From: Polydactylus sextarius
Taxonomy: Eukaryota; Chordata; Actinopteri; Polynemidae
Length of the DNA stretch: 64,000 nt
NCBI GenBank assembly: GCA_016801845.1
Contig: CM028910.1
Span: forward strand, 9,477,629-9,541,628
Reading direction: 5' to 3'
Shown here piece after piece: positions 52,600 through 63,060 of this stretch (position 1 is its first letter; every line of letters begins with the position of its first letter). Made by a program: the position numbers and the translations under genes. The notes beneath the pieces were generated by a model, which saw only the letters and a program-made list of their open reading frames with translations, made no database searches and was not told the DNA's origin.

Positions 52600-53790
52600 C
52601 TGATCAAGATCTGACAGCACTTCAGTTTCATTTATCAGTGCTCAGCAGTAATTTATTCAAATAATTACGATGCCAGATGCCATCCCCTCTTTAACCATCA
52701 AAACAAACTACAAGCTTTGTCCCTCCCATGCAGCTGAAGAGGTGTCATGTGAGGCAAGCTTTCCTTTTCATTACAGATACGACTTGAGGAACACACCATA
52801 TTCCACTTTTGGAAAGAAGTCAAGACAGGAACTGACAGTATTGTTCTAGTATCAGTGTAGGGAGGGAAAAAAACAACAGGAAAAACAAACAAAAGCTTTG
52901 GCACTAAGGAGCTGTTCCAGGGATAACAATAAAAACAAAACAAAAAAAAAAAGGCAAGGTGATCAATGCTGTTCTGGATTCTGATAACACGTTGCTCATA
53001 CCTGAGACAAATGATGGAAATTCTTAAGGAGAGAGGGTCTGCAATATGCCAAATATGCTCCAAATTAGCCTTCAAGAGCAGCGCTCAGTGTGTATATGGA
53101 GGCTGCGTGAGTAAATAAAGGGCCAGCATAAATTACCTTTGGATGTCAATCGTGATAGCACACACTGTTTTCTTTTTGTTATCGTGTCGCCTATTCGTCT
53201 CGCTGGCGGATGACATGAAATGAAAGTATTCTCTCTCTAGCACCAACCAACAGTACTCAGCGCGCTTTCTGACACTTGAAAACGCTACGGGTTCATGAAA
53301 CCACAGCTGGGCCCCCACTGATTGGCTCGCACACAGGCTGCCACTAAACTTTCGCTGCTTGAGGAGTTGTCTGTGCCGGGACAGGTGGTGTTTATGCAGA
53401 TGAATGAACACATTACTGTGTGCTCTTCCTTCTGGTTTAAACATTAGCGTTTCAAATGTGACAAATCAGATGTTCATCTCCTGCTATATGCAGCCACTGT
53501 GTTTGCTGCTCGCAGACCTTTGTACGTGAATTCCCGTAGGTGTTGATGTGCACATCCATAAAGTATGGACAACATATACAGCCTCAGATTGTTATATATT
53601 CAGAGGATTCTCTTTGACTGTCTGCATTCAGGCATCACAGTAATACTTGAGTGTCTTTAGTTTATATTTCATATATGAAATCATACTTGCTGTGTATTGT
53701 AATGGTAACTTGATGCTGGATTTGCAGTATGAGGGTTTTTTTTTTCTTTTCATACAGCAGCTGAGGAGAGACGTAGCTGCTGGGTCTTAA
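52596..53790. other. Intergenic DNA, partly CNE-like
   Basis: No gene is seen. The part 53140-53450 is complex with several CpGs (TCGTGTCGCC and CTCGCTGGCGG near 53181-53207) and may be a conserved element. Confidence 0.4.
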
Positions 53791-53794
53791 AATG

Positions 53795-53945
53795 GGTATT
53801 GTGAACACCCTGCAATTATCTCCCTATTATCACACATATGTTCTGTTATAATTGGGCCTCTCCCCTTAGTCATTTCAGAGCAGTAGATCGCTGACAGTTA
53901 ATGGCAAGCACTAATGATATTACATTGTCTATATGTGCTAAAGGA
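53795..53945. promoter_or_regulatory. Candidate conserved noncoding element
   Basis: Repeat-free 150 bp with CTGCAATTATCTCCC near 53810, a TAATTG at 53849-53854 and CACTAATGATATTAC near 53909, ended by a short A tract. Inferred regulatory. Confidence 0.38.
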
Positions 53946-55778
53946 AAAAAAAAAAAACTACAGGTCACATGACAAAAACACTATTTCTGTCTGTGTAGCT
54001 TAAGAAAACCAATGACGTTTATCCTCTTTATAGCAGAAACAAATGAATATTTTCATCACTGAACCATTTTCTAAATAGTTTCTTAATTAAATGCATTTGA
54101 GAACTGCAGACAATCACAGTTTCCCAGAGAAGTGTGGGTCTTCACGTGTCCAGAAACCTCCCAAAAATATTCAGAAAACAAAGAAAATATTGACATTTTA
54201 AGAAGCTCAAGCTGGATGAACTTTGAAAATTCATGAACAAAATAGTATCTACTGATTATTTTATTTATCTGGTGAATCTATTGATCAGCTCTAATCCTTC
54301 CCACATTTATGTTTATTGTAGGTTTGAACAATGAAATTCACTAAAGAATTATCATCATAGTCCTGTATTATATTTCACTGAATCACTGAATTGTACTCAA
54401 ACATTTTAATGGCACAGCAGTGTATAACAATGAAACATGATGCTTTGTATATGTGCTTTAAAATGGAAGTAAATGGCTTGAAAAGAAGTCTCTTTAATAA
54501 TGTGCTTTAAATCACAAAAGAAGTCTGCCATAATTGAATAAAGTTTAACAATATTTTGACAAATATTGATTTTTTTTCCGTGAGCAAAACTCCTAAACTG
54601 GATGAGAGGCCTGTTTGACGAGAAATAACAGATTAGACGGGACATTTATAGACTCGGGGCCACGACTTTATGAAATGTTTGCTCCACTTGCAGCGAGCTG
54701 CTTTGTTTCTGCGACACTCTGTGCTGTGGGTGAGACACTAAAGTCCCTATTGTCTGAGTCAACTTGACCTGACCTAGCTGGTTAAGCTGAGGCATTGTGA
54801 ACAGCAAATTGCTTCAACTAGGGGGGTAGCTGCTTTGTGTGGCTATGGAGAAAATAACCTTATAAAAAGCCCATACCCATAGTTAATGCAGAGAAAGACC
54901 AGTTTAGTCCCTGGAAAAAGCTCCGTTCATTTCCAACCAGCCAGTGAAAAACACAACTATTGTTTAAGCGAAAAACCTGACTCCGACTCCCTTGGCGATC
55001 TGATCTGTCTTTATCCATTTAGCAACACTTTTAGCGATTCTGACTGTTTATGCACACGCGTATGTTAAAGTTTCTCACCACTTTATGTGTTTGAGATGCA
55101 GACATATGTCTGCGTGAGCACGTGTTAGAAATAGTCGTTCCAGTTCTTGTGGGGAGTCGATGGCGGCTGTGAAATACCTAGAAATGCGGCGCCAATCAAC
55201 AACTTGCGTCCTGGCCTGAAGCCCGCAGCAGTAAAGTGGTGAGAGGGCCAGACAGTGCTTAGCACAAGATCCTAATAACATTTCACCACTCGGCAGGCCT
55301 GTGCTTGCACATCACAGGTACTTGTAAACTCCTATCAGTCCTCGTCTTCGCACCCAATGCTGCTCTCAGTGTCACTCTTCACCAAGTTGATCTGGAGACA
55401 GACTTAATTTAAAAATGTAATTAAGTGTGCCATAACACAACCTCCAGCAAACGCTCACTGCTTATTCTTGTGATTCAAAACAAAAACAAACAGTCTGGTG
55501 GAAATGAGGTTAATGTCACTCGCGCTTTGCCGTAGTGTAAAAAAAAAAAAAAAAAAAAATTAAATCCGGTTGCTGTTCCTGTTTAGACACGATTTTTCTG
55601 TTGTTGCTTTTTGTTTATATTAGCTATCATTTCAACAGGAAGTTGATTGTTATTTACGTTGTATTCTCTGCACAAATTTTTTAGCTTTATTACATTCATA
55701 ACACTGTTGGCTCTTTAATAGATGTGTTGTTTGCTTGAATAATGACAAACGACATGAGCTATGTGTGTGTGACTCACT

Positions 55779-55779
<1 letters not shown>
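53946..55779. other. Intergenic DNA, no gene seen
   Basis: AT-rich, with an A tract at 55539-55559. Slightly GC-richer complex segments lie at 54640-54760 and 55100-55260. No exon or RNA gene is recognised. Confidence 0.45.

Positions 55780-55831
<52 letters not shown>
55780..55831. repeat. (CA)n microsatellite
   Basis: About 26 CA units, preceded at 55762-55770 by a short TG run, so the two can pair as an inverted repeat. It accounts for a Cys-Val repeat frame on the minus strand. Confidence 0.93.
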
Positions 55832-56325
55832 CAAACCAGCCGTGAAAAGCTGAATTACCAGTGGTTTAGTCCAGACCAGTCCAAACTTGTATGATTGTCT
55901 GAGTTGGGCACAGCTCTTGTTTGTGGTCTCCCACTGACTACCGAGTGGGCACAGACGAGGGACAGCCTTTTTTTCCCCATAGGCTGCCACCACCACCTCC
56001 TCATTTCCTGCTGGACCTCGCCACTAGACACCTCCCTGACTCTAATTACTGCAGTGTTAGTTGTAGTTCCAGCAGCAGCAGCAGCAGTAGCCGTCCTCCC
56101 CGGCAGCACCTCATCCCTGCAATGAACCGTGCTGCTAATTGTTCCATTACATCAACAATAACGCATCTTAAGAAGAACAAAAGATAAGAAAAAAAAAAGA
56201 AAAAAAAAAAACACAGAGGTAGGGGCTGACTTGACATGCTAATTTTCATTAACCCTGATCTTTCTGTTCTTTCATCATCCACCCTCCTCCCTCCCTCCCC
56301 GTCGTCTCGCTCATACAGAGGTGGC
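55832..56325. other. Intergenic DNA with trinucleotide and A-rich tracts
   Basis: A short CAG run lies at about 56072-56089 and an A-rich tract at about 56187-56212, followed by a CT-rich stretch. Overlapping frames on both strands are low-complexity artefacts. Confidence 0.5.
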
Positions 56326-56329
56326 GAAA

Positions 56330-56665
56330 CACTCAAATTATCCACAAGCATTCCAGCTATCACTAATTATCCAAAGAGTTCCTCATTAGGCTATTTCAAA
56401 TCCAACCTTAGATCAACACTTACTCAGACCTCAGGGATTCTTGATTCCCAGCAGCAGTTAAACAAACAATCAGTTCAAAGGATCAGGTATTCTACTTTAA
56501 GAGGAGAAAAAGCCAAGGGTAAACAACTGCTCATTTGAAAAGAAATGACTCTGGCAGCTCTCTGGCATGGACGCTCCGATCTATAATTCACTCTGCTCAA
56601 ATACGTTCGATTTCTTTCTTAAATTGGGTCATTAAGTTATAAAAAGGTCTAAATACAAGGGTGCT
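56330..56665. promoter_or_regulatory. Candidate conserved noncoding element
   Basis: Complex repeat-free sequence with CAAATTATCC near 56334, CACTAATTATCC near 56361 and CCTCATTAGG near 56381. It is directly followed by a fish interspersed repeat. Inferred regulatory. Confidence 0.36.
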
Positions 56666-56694
56666 AGTTTAGCCCACAATAAAGCCACATCTCG

Positions 56695-57085
56695 ACACTA
56701 TCTTCGCTCACTGTTAGCTTAAAGCGGCTATAATCAATATTTTATATTAACAATGGATCAGATAACGCTAGTTATGTTTGAAATAACCAGTGGATACAGT
56801 GATGAACCTACAGAACATTAGCACAGTTGGTAACTTTCAGCTTGTTGTTTTAGTTGGTGAACATGGTGCACTAGCTGCCTGCCACTCAGCTAGCAACATG
56901 CTAACAACCAGTTGAAGTTAGCTGCTGGCTGGTGAATCCACTGGAGCGTTTAGACACTGAAGAAAATGTTTCCTTTAGGTTTTGAGTAAGAGTGAATTTT
57001 AGACACATCTTTCAGGTAGGCAAGGAAAAAAAACACAAAATTGAATGAATGCTAATGCTAGTTTGTTAGCCACATCAATGCAACA
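56695..57085 (+). mobile_element. Decayed fish interspersed repeat
   Basis: The wording matches another widespread percomorph repeat: AAGCGGCTATAATCAATATT then TTATATTAACAATGGATCA, later CAGCTAGCAACATGCTAAC, GGTGAATCCACTGGAGCG and GAATGAATGCTAATGCTAG. It is recognised from memory of the repeat's wording. No coding capacity. Confidence 0.5.
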
Positions 57086-57164
57086 GTACATAATGTTTCA
57101 GTGCTGCATTTGCAGGTCCCCAACTTGGGGAAAAATATTGGTAAATACCAGTGTGCTGCATACC

Positions 57165-57250
57165 AGATGTTCTCAACCTGTGGATCATGACCAAAATGGG
57201 TGTTTGCCATATGTAGATATTGGGTCATGAGATGATTTAGCCAAATGGGA
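57165..57250 (+). mobile_element. hAT-like element remnant
   Basis: GTTCTCAACCTGTGGATCATG followed by GGGTCATGAGATGATTTAG resembles the terminal wording of many hAT-family elements (TTCTCAACCTGTGGGTC...). Only a short piece is left. Tentative. Confidence 0.35.
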
Positions 57251-57715
57251 AATAGGAAAAATCTTTTATACAGCAGCTCCAAAAAAATAGAAAATAAACA
57301 TTCATCGAGTAACAAGTGGTAAAAAGTAGATGTGGGGTGATAGTCACTGCAGTTTGTATATGTAGTTTTTTTTAGTTATGAGACAACCAGGAAAAGGTGT
57401 GATGTTCTAGCACAACAGAGACTCTTGCATTAGTTTCCTATATGGGCTCAATACGTAACGACTACAAGGGCCAAGACACAATCCAAGAATCAAGTACTTG
57501 AAAGGACGTTAGCAAAACACACGTCACAGTGGCCTTTGTTTCCCTTCACACAGGTAATACAGGTCCCTACGTATGTTCTGTAGACAGTTACTGCAACTCC
57601 AACCAATCACAGTTCTAATGTGCAGTAATTTCAATTGATTCTCAGCCCTCATCCTCTGGAGCACACTCTCTTAATGTCAGTGCTGTGCTCTGTGAAACAC
57701 CACCAGAATTTGAGT
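57251..57715. other. Intergenic DNA, no gene seen
   Basis: Nothing recognisable beyond ordinary AT-rich sequence. Confidence 0.5.
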
Positions 57716-57719
57716 CTGT

Positions 57720-58080
57720 CACTTAAAATATAATGCCGTCAGATCTGTTACTTTAACCTTGAAGCAATTAGCTGTTGCTGAGCCGTAATGAATCCTGACA
57801 TCACTCCGCTGTGATGAAACCCCTAATTGCTCTGTAAAAATTGAAGCTTTTGACATCACCGCTGACAGACTTTTTTTTTTCCTTCTTGGTTGTGCGGTCG
57901 CATGTGACGGCGCCTGGCTGAAACTTGAAAGGTAGCGGAGCTTCTCTGCCATCAGCTGTCCTGTCACTTGACAAAAAGAGAGGGAGAGGGGGGAAACTGG
58001 CTGGATTTGCTGAAATGATGAGGCCATTTAAACTATGATATGTCGCGGCTACACGGCATCATTCAGCGGACTGTTGCAGA
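57720..58080. promoter_or_regulatory. Candidate enhancer with inverted GCAATTAG pair
   Basis: Complex sequence about 4.5 kb past the barhl2 stop codon. It holds GCAATTAG at 57764-57771 and its exact reverse complement CTAATTGC at 57823-57830. Between them are GCCGTAATGAATCC and GACATCACTCCGCTGTGATG. A T tract at about 57872-57880 and a GA-rich run near 57976-57992 interrupt the right half. Such sites are typical for LHX/BARHL-type homeodomains. Inferred regulatory. Confidence 0.43.
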
Positions 58081-59230
58081 TGTCCGCACTAGTCTGGGCT
58101 CAGCTCCGTGAGGTGGGTGTTTATCAGGAGTGGATTGGCTTACAGCCTCCATGTCAATAAGTATGCTCGCTGGTTACTCACTGCTCTTAACAACCAAACT
58201 TTAGCAGCATTGTTTAGTTAGCGAAAGCTAAAAAGCACTTCCTGCCACATCAGCGGGGCAGAGGTCATGTGTTGCCAGGTCAGAGAAACTGGCAACTTGT
58301 GTGCACAGAAGTAAAATAGTGATTAACAGTTTTTGAAACTAGAAATAGACTCCTGACCTCTGTGTATGTTGTAACCCAAAGCTATATCTGGTAATTAAAA
58401 ACATAAAAATAACAATAACATTAGTGATACAATACATACAAAGTGAAATTTCAGTTAAGATTACCACAATATCTGCTTAAAAGACAAAATTAAATAAAAA
58501 CTATATACGCATATACATATTTAATGTGTAATGTTCAAATGGGCTACATGTGTCTCTTATGACCCATAATGCCTCTATATTACATCACACCTGCAAATAT
58601 TTCAGAATTGACATCAATAGGAGTAATTTTAATAAATGCTAGAATATATAAAATAAAAATAAAGATCAGTAGCAGCCGAGGGTGAAGATGCTCCGTGGCA
58701 TTGATTTCCAGCAGTTATGTTTTAGACGTATGGAGCTCTTTTCATCACCTTTAACATTTACTGTATATTTAAGGTTTTAAAATTGTAAGCACAGATTATT
58801 GTAAAATAGTTTAAGTAACTCCGGATGAGAAAAAATAAAATAGCATCAAAGCTGATCATCTGTAACTCTAGTTTCTCTCTGTTTTCATCAGTCTGGTTTG
58901 GTTTCACTTGATGCCTTCATGCGTTTTGATCGTGAACCAGGGCCTGACCCTCAATGTGTCCAATCTGATGTAGATTTCCAACAAGAGCTTTAATGTAGTA
59001 TTTTCATCTTACTATTTGCAGCAGTTTTTGTTTTGTTTTGTTTGTTGTATTTTTTTATTTTATTTTTTTTTATTTTCCTGCAGCCTCCTAATGAAGAGAG
59101 GACTGACTGCTACTGCATCAACACACAGTCAGGGCAATAAGAAGAAGGGGGCAGCAGTTGGTTGGTTGGTGGTAGACAGCAGCTGTTGGTAAATAGTGTA
59201 CAAGATGTATAGGAGAAGTTAGCAAGAAGA
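58081..59230. other. Intergenic DNA, no gene seen
   Basis: AT-rich from about 58380 to 58680. T-rich stretches lie at about 59023-59080. A TTTAGTTAGCGAAAGCTAAAA word near 58211 is repeat-like. No coding signal. Confidence 0.5.
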
Positions 59231-59235
59231 TTTTT

Positions 59236-59300
59236 TGGGGGGTGGCAATGGGTGTTGGAGTGTGTGTGTGTGTGTGTGTGGTGGGGGGTGGGGGGTGGGG
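59236..59300 (+). repeat. G-rich/(TG)n tract with G-quadruplex potential
   Basis: G runs (GGGGGG near 59237, GGG near 59250) flank a TG microsatellite (59259-59280) that passes into three long G runs (GGGGGG, GGGGGG, GGGG) at 59283-59300. At least four G runs of three or more lie on the plus strand. Frames through this region are low-complexity artefacts. Confidence 0.65.
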
Positions 59301-60095
59301 TTAAATTTGTGTTTAGTGAGTGATGCAGGAGATGTGATAATGAGAGGCCAAGGAGAGCAAGTGTTACCTCATTATTGTAATGAAAAAGATATCCCACCAT
59401 TACATCAGTTGAAAAAAAAAAAGTGGCAATTAAAGTGCCCAACCAGGTTCCTCGAGGCAATAAGAAGAAGACAAGAAGACGAAGAAGAAGAAGGGGACGG
59501 AGATGAAGATGATGAAGAAGAAAACGACTCTGTAAAGCCCCCCATCTGTTCTGGATAATATGCGCCATGTAAAAGAAAAGGCCTAATCCTCTTTATTCAA
59601 GTCTGCTGCACTTTTTTCCCTCCTCTAAGCAGTGATTGTGTTTTCTCAAGTGTTGATCATCTTCACCAGCGAATTCTCAGAGACTTGTATTTCATCTTCT
59701 GCGCCGTTTTTTTTTTTTTTTTTAAATTAAAAAGATATGCGCTCAAGTGCGCTTACAACGCGTGGGTCAAATTATGTTTATAATAATAAAAATAATATTG
59801 TTATTACATTCATTCTGCCAGTGCAAATCATGTCAGTCAGCCTCGTGCTGCCACTGTGGCCCAGTTTAAACTGATGAGAAATTTCACCTGGTTTGCTTGC
59901 GCCATCCATTTTTTTTTTTTTCTCTTGCGGATTATTTGGAAGAAGAAGAAGAAGAAGAAGAAGAAGAAGAAGAAGAAAATCTGACTAAGGCAACGCCCAA
60001 ATTAGCAGGTAGAATGAGGTGGTAGCAGCCTATTAATTCAGCGCTGCTGTATATGGCTCAGGCTATTATTAATGAATTGGAACAGCCCCGCACAC
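59301..60095. repeat. GAA/GAT-rich low-complexity region
   Basis: Includes a GAA/GAT/GAC-rich stretch at 59458-59530, a T tract at about 59707-59723 and a perfect (GAA)n run at 59939-59979. The acidic Glu/Asp-rich frame at about 59450-59550 is a by-product of the trinucleotide repeat. Long GAA runs can form triplex DNA. Confidence 0.7.
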
Positions 60096-60109
60096 AACAA
60101 GACACCCTA

Positions 60110-60160
60110 CCCCCCCTACACACACACACACAACACACACACACCCTCCCCTCCCACCCG
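60110..60160 (-). repeat. CA repeat with minus-strand G-quadruplex motif
   Basis: C-rich and CA-rich on the plus strand. The segment 60144-60159 reads CCCTCCCCTCCCACCC, so the minus strand carries four G runs separated by single bases, an ideal G-quadruplex motif. It lies about 2 kb past the barhl2 poly(A) signals on the strand barhl2 is transcribed from. Confidence 0.7.
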
Positions 60161-61720
60161 CAGAGCGCAATAAATAAATAATGGCGCAGAAGTCATGCAT
60201 ATGAACAACATGCGTCGGCACTATACTGCTGTAATGGGCAAGAGCTGTAGGGGTCAATACAGTAGACTAATATTTTTCATCACTGGCGATATATAGGCCA
60301 AGACTGTTTTTTTTTTTTTTCTTTCCGCAATCATCATCCTGCAGCTTACAAGGCCAAGCAGGGAGCGATTCATCCTGTGCGCCAAGACTCTGTTTGTTAT
60401 CCACAAAGCAAAAAAAAAAAAAAAAAAAAAGATTTAGCCTAACGAGAATGGATTTCGTATTTAGTTTAGTTTAATTACTCAAGTGCGAAGAACGAGCCAT
60501 AATTGCCATTATTAATTCTGGTGTTTGTCTACAGCGATTTAAAGTTTTTTTTTTTTTTTTCGTTTTTTTAATGATAAAAAGAAAAATCTATATCTATATG
60601 ATTTTAAATGTTCGGTGAGTAAAACGCGCAGCAGAGAGTGAAAGCAGCGGGGCTGTTGTTCCATTAAACGACTGGTGAAAGTGTCCATGCAGTGAATGAC
60701 AAGCAGACTGGCTTAAACGGAGCTACATTAACATGTGTTCAAAGTATTAAGGAGCAGCTAAACTTAAGCCTGTGTTCGCTGTTTCCTCTGGCACAGTGAC
60801 ACTGCTGTCATGCCTTTTTGTTTTTTGTTTTTGTTTGTTTTTCTCGCTTGTGCGTGTATGTAAAGATGTGCACACGGAAAACAATGAAATAAAATTAAAA
60901 ATTAAAAAAATCAGGAACAGCATCTTCCTCCAATAAAACCAGAATGAAAAATATCAACAACGGGAAAAAAGTGATAATGATGAAGATAATAATAATAACA
61001 ATAATAATGATAATAAATGACGCACAATTTTTATGTCTATAGCAAAATGAAACTAAAGATGCAGAGGCCGCGGAAGATTTGCACTCTTTACTCATTTCCT
61101 CAAAAACCAACAAAAGGTCACTTTAGTTCACTATAATAAGCAAATGGGTTCAAAGAAGAGAAACCCAAACAAACGAGCCCCGAGGCCATAATTCACACGC
61201 AGCGGCTCCTCCGTGTTTTCTCCCTGGGGAGGCTCGCGCACTTATAAGAAGGCTACAGTTTTTCTTTAAAAAAAGATTAAAAAAAAAAAACTTTTGATAA
61301 CATTTATTTTTCAGTCCCGACTTTGTGTTTGTTATTTTTGTTGCTCCGCAGTGGAAAGAAGAAGAAGAAGAAAAAAAAATACGAGATACAAGAAAAATGA
61401 AAATTATAGTTTAACTATCTGAAAAAAATATTGTTTTGGAGAGGTGCTAAAAGGAGGAGGAGGGGGTGTAAAAAAAAAAAAGGAAATGATGCAAAAATGT
61501 AAATGACACTGAAGAGCCACTGATTCTTCTTCAAAACTCCCTGGAACAAGTTCACTAACAGCTACTTGCTTATTGAGAATAAAGCAGATTATCAGCACTT
61601 TTTTCTTTCCTTTTTCTTGCAGACTTCTTCTTCCTCCTCCTCCTCCTCATCCTGCGCCTGATCGCTCACGCTGAGAAAATACAGGCTTATTGTCTGCTGC
61701 TGCTGCTGCTCCCAGGGAAC
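60161..61720. other. Low-complexity intergenic DNA with small CNE-like islands
   Basis: Contains T and A tracts (about 60307-60320, 60410-60430, 60547-60560), an AAT-rich run (about 60985-61018), A runs near 61278 and 61370, and a CTT/CCT run near 61621-61650. Islands at 60160-60300 (GCGCAATAAATAAATAATGG, CATGCATATG) and 60440-60540 (AGTTTAATTACTC, CCATTATTAATTC) are complex and may be conserved. Confidence 0.5.
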
Positions 61721-61726
61721 AGCTGC

Positions 61727-61965
61727 TAAGCCAAGGCCACATTCCCAGTGTACCCGACTCATCAAAACATATTCAACCCCGCCACCAATCAGCTGCTGTG
61801 CGCATCCATATGTATATGTGCCGGTAAACATAAATATAAAAGGCGTGGAAACTAGTTCGAAACTTAAATTAAACATCCGCCAATTTAAAGGCCATATGCT
61901 GCTGTGGCAAATTATTCACGTTGATCCATTTGTGTCATAAAAAATCACGTCAACCTATAAAAGGC
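61727..61965. promoter_or_regulatory. Candidate regulatory element with two TATA-like boxes
   Basis: Repeat-free sequence just beyond the barhl2 3' end. It contains CAATCAGCTGCTG near 61784, a CATATGTATATG word near 61806, and two TATA-like boxes on the plus strand, TATAAAAG (61835-61842) and TATAAAAGG (61956-61964). CATATG/CAGCTG E-boxes suit proneural bHLH factors, known regulators of barhl genes. Whether it is an enhancer or a start for an antisense transcript cannot be told. Confidence 0.38.
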
Positions 61966-62215
61966 TTTAAAAACACAGATCAAATATTTAGGGAAAAAAA
62001 AAACAACTAAAAAAATAATTATTATAATTTAGAAAATAACATTTAATTGCTGTAGCATAATCCCCAGATTATAATCCATAATAATAAATTAGCGTCTTCC
62101 TGTTGCATAAAGTTTGAATTTTTAAAAAAGGAAAATTAAATTTAAAAAAAAAATGAAATTTTTGGACTTAAAGGGTCAATAGAAGCATCCGCGATTCAAT
62201 TAGTATCATTACTTC

Positions 62216-62221
62216 TTTATT
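62216..62221 (-). terminator. barhl2 poly(A) signal AATAAA, distal
   Basis: TTTATT on the plus strand reads AATAAA on the minus strand, about 390 nt past the stop. It is the second of two canonical signals. Confidence 0.45.
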
Positions 62222-62256
62222 CATTCCGTTCTTCTCCATCTAATAAACTTTATAAG

Positions 62257-62262
62257 TTTATT
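62257..62262 (-). terminator. barhl2 poly(A) signal AATAAA, proximal
   Basis: A canonical AATAAA on the minus strand, about 350 nt past the stop. The two signals are 41 bp apart, so alternative or redundant use is likely. Confidence 0.5.
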
Positions 62263-62611
62263 TGCTAATGTAAGTGTATTTGTACAAAAGACAAACAAAC
62301 AAACAATCAGACATGAGCGAGTCCTCGTGGTCCGGACACATCAGAGTCTGTAGGACTGGGCTCAGTCTATCTGGGCCTATATTAAATACCTCCTTTACTT
62401 CTGTAAAATGTCTTTAAATGTGTCTTTTTTCAGGGTGATGGGGAAAAGAAACAAGTCCTGCAATGTGGTTCCGATGCAGTTTACTCACATCACGTGTTCA
62501 ACCAGAGTGTTTTTTTTCTGGTCATCGTCTTTTCTTGTTTCATTAGTTTGTTGGTTTTTTAGTTTTTAGTTGTTGTTTTTTTTTTTTAGTTTTTTGTTTG
62601 TTGGTTGGTTC

Positions 62612-62924
62612 TTACCGCGGATGCGGTGTGCCGGGCATGGAGTTAGACAGAGGGTTTAGTGCCGGTTGCCCCCCCGGCCCAAGGCCATGAATGAGCACCC
62701 GCGGGACAAGAGGTCTCTGGAGGCTTGGATGCGGCGTAGAAGGAGTCCGGTACATACTGCTGTACATGGCTGCGGCCGCCGCGGCTGCCGTCGTGCTGTC
62801 CACGGTGCCCAACAGGCTCGGGTGGTAGAAATATGGCGACGGGAACATTCTCTGTAAGGCCGAGTAGTTTCCTGCTTCGGCCAGCAGCTCCAATCCCACC
62901 GCCGTTTGCCTTTTCCACTTCGTC
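62612..62924 (-). CDS. barhl2: barhl2 last coding exon (BarH-like homeobox 2, C-terminus)
   Basis: This exon encodes the C-terminal 103 residues of a BarH-like homeodomain transcription factor, a nuclear DNA-binding protein that specifies neuronal subtypes in retina, diencephalon and spinal cord. It starts in the recognition helix of the homeodomain (TKWKRQTAVGLELLAEAGNY at the exon start), so homeodomain residues from about 54 on are here and the rest is in the upstream exon outside the window. After it come SALQRMFPSPYFYHPSLLG, a stretch of seven alanines, then MYSSMYRTPS, QRPLVPRVLIHGLGPGG and the ending PGTPHPR followed by TAA. The HPSLLG, polyalanine and HGLGPGG features match BARHL2 rather than BARHL1, whose C-terminus differs after FPSPYFY. 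Acceptor AG at 62925-62926; the split Arg codon (AG/G) gives a phase-2 junction. The exon is intact and GC-richer than its surroundings. Confidence 0.95.
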
Positions 62925-63001
62925 CTGGAAAACAGATCAAAATACAACAGAGGAATTATTTAATCACCTCGCTCTCTTACTAATTCCCCACGCGGCCCTT
63001 T

Positions 63002-63060
63002 TAATTGGTATGCAGAGGCCTAATTATGGCAGACAGGAATTTATGCTCAAGGTTTAATTA
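63002..63060. promoter_or_regulatory. Intronic cluster of homeodomain cores
   Basis: TAATTG at 63002-63007, TAATTA at 63021-63026 and TAATTA at 63055-63060 fall within 59 bp, only about 80-135 bp upstream of the barhl2 exon. More TAAT words lie toward the exon (CTAATTCC near 62980 and TTTAATC near 62960). The block is complex and repeat-free. It may be an intronic CNE, possibly autoregulatory. Confidence 0.42.

Larger units (their letters stand above)
62216..62611 (-). other. barhl2 3' UTR (predicted)
   Basis: On the minus strand, sequence after the TAA stop is A-rich (T-rich on plus, 62505-62600) and then more complex, reaching two poly(A) signals at 62257-62262 and 62216-62221. The predicted UTR is about 350-400 nt. 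A longer UTR using signals further out is possible. Confidence 0.55.

Noticed and set aside
55715..55996. Cys-Val repeat protein frame
   Set aside because: Translation of a CA microsatellite.
59110..59568. Opposed long frames (152 and 107 codons), one acidic
   Set aside because: Produced by TG, G-run and GAA/GAT repeats. The Glu/Asp-rich tail is a repeat artefact.
62643..62940. Additional minus-strand frames overlapping the barhl2 exon
   Set aside because: They are shadow frames of the GC-rich real exon. Only the frame with TKWKRQTAVG matches a known protein.
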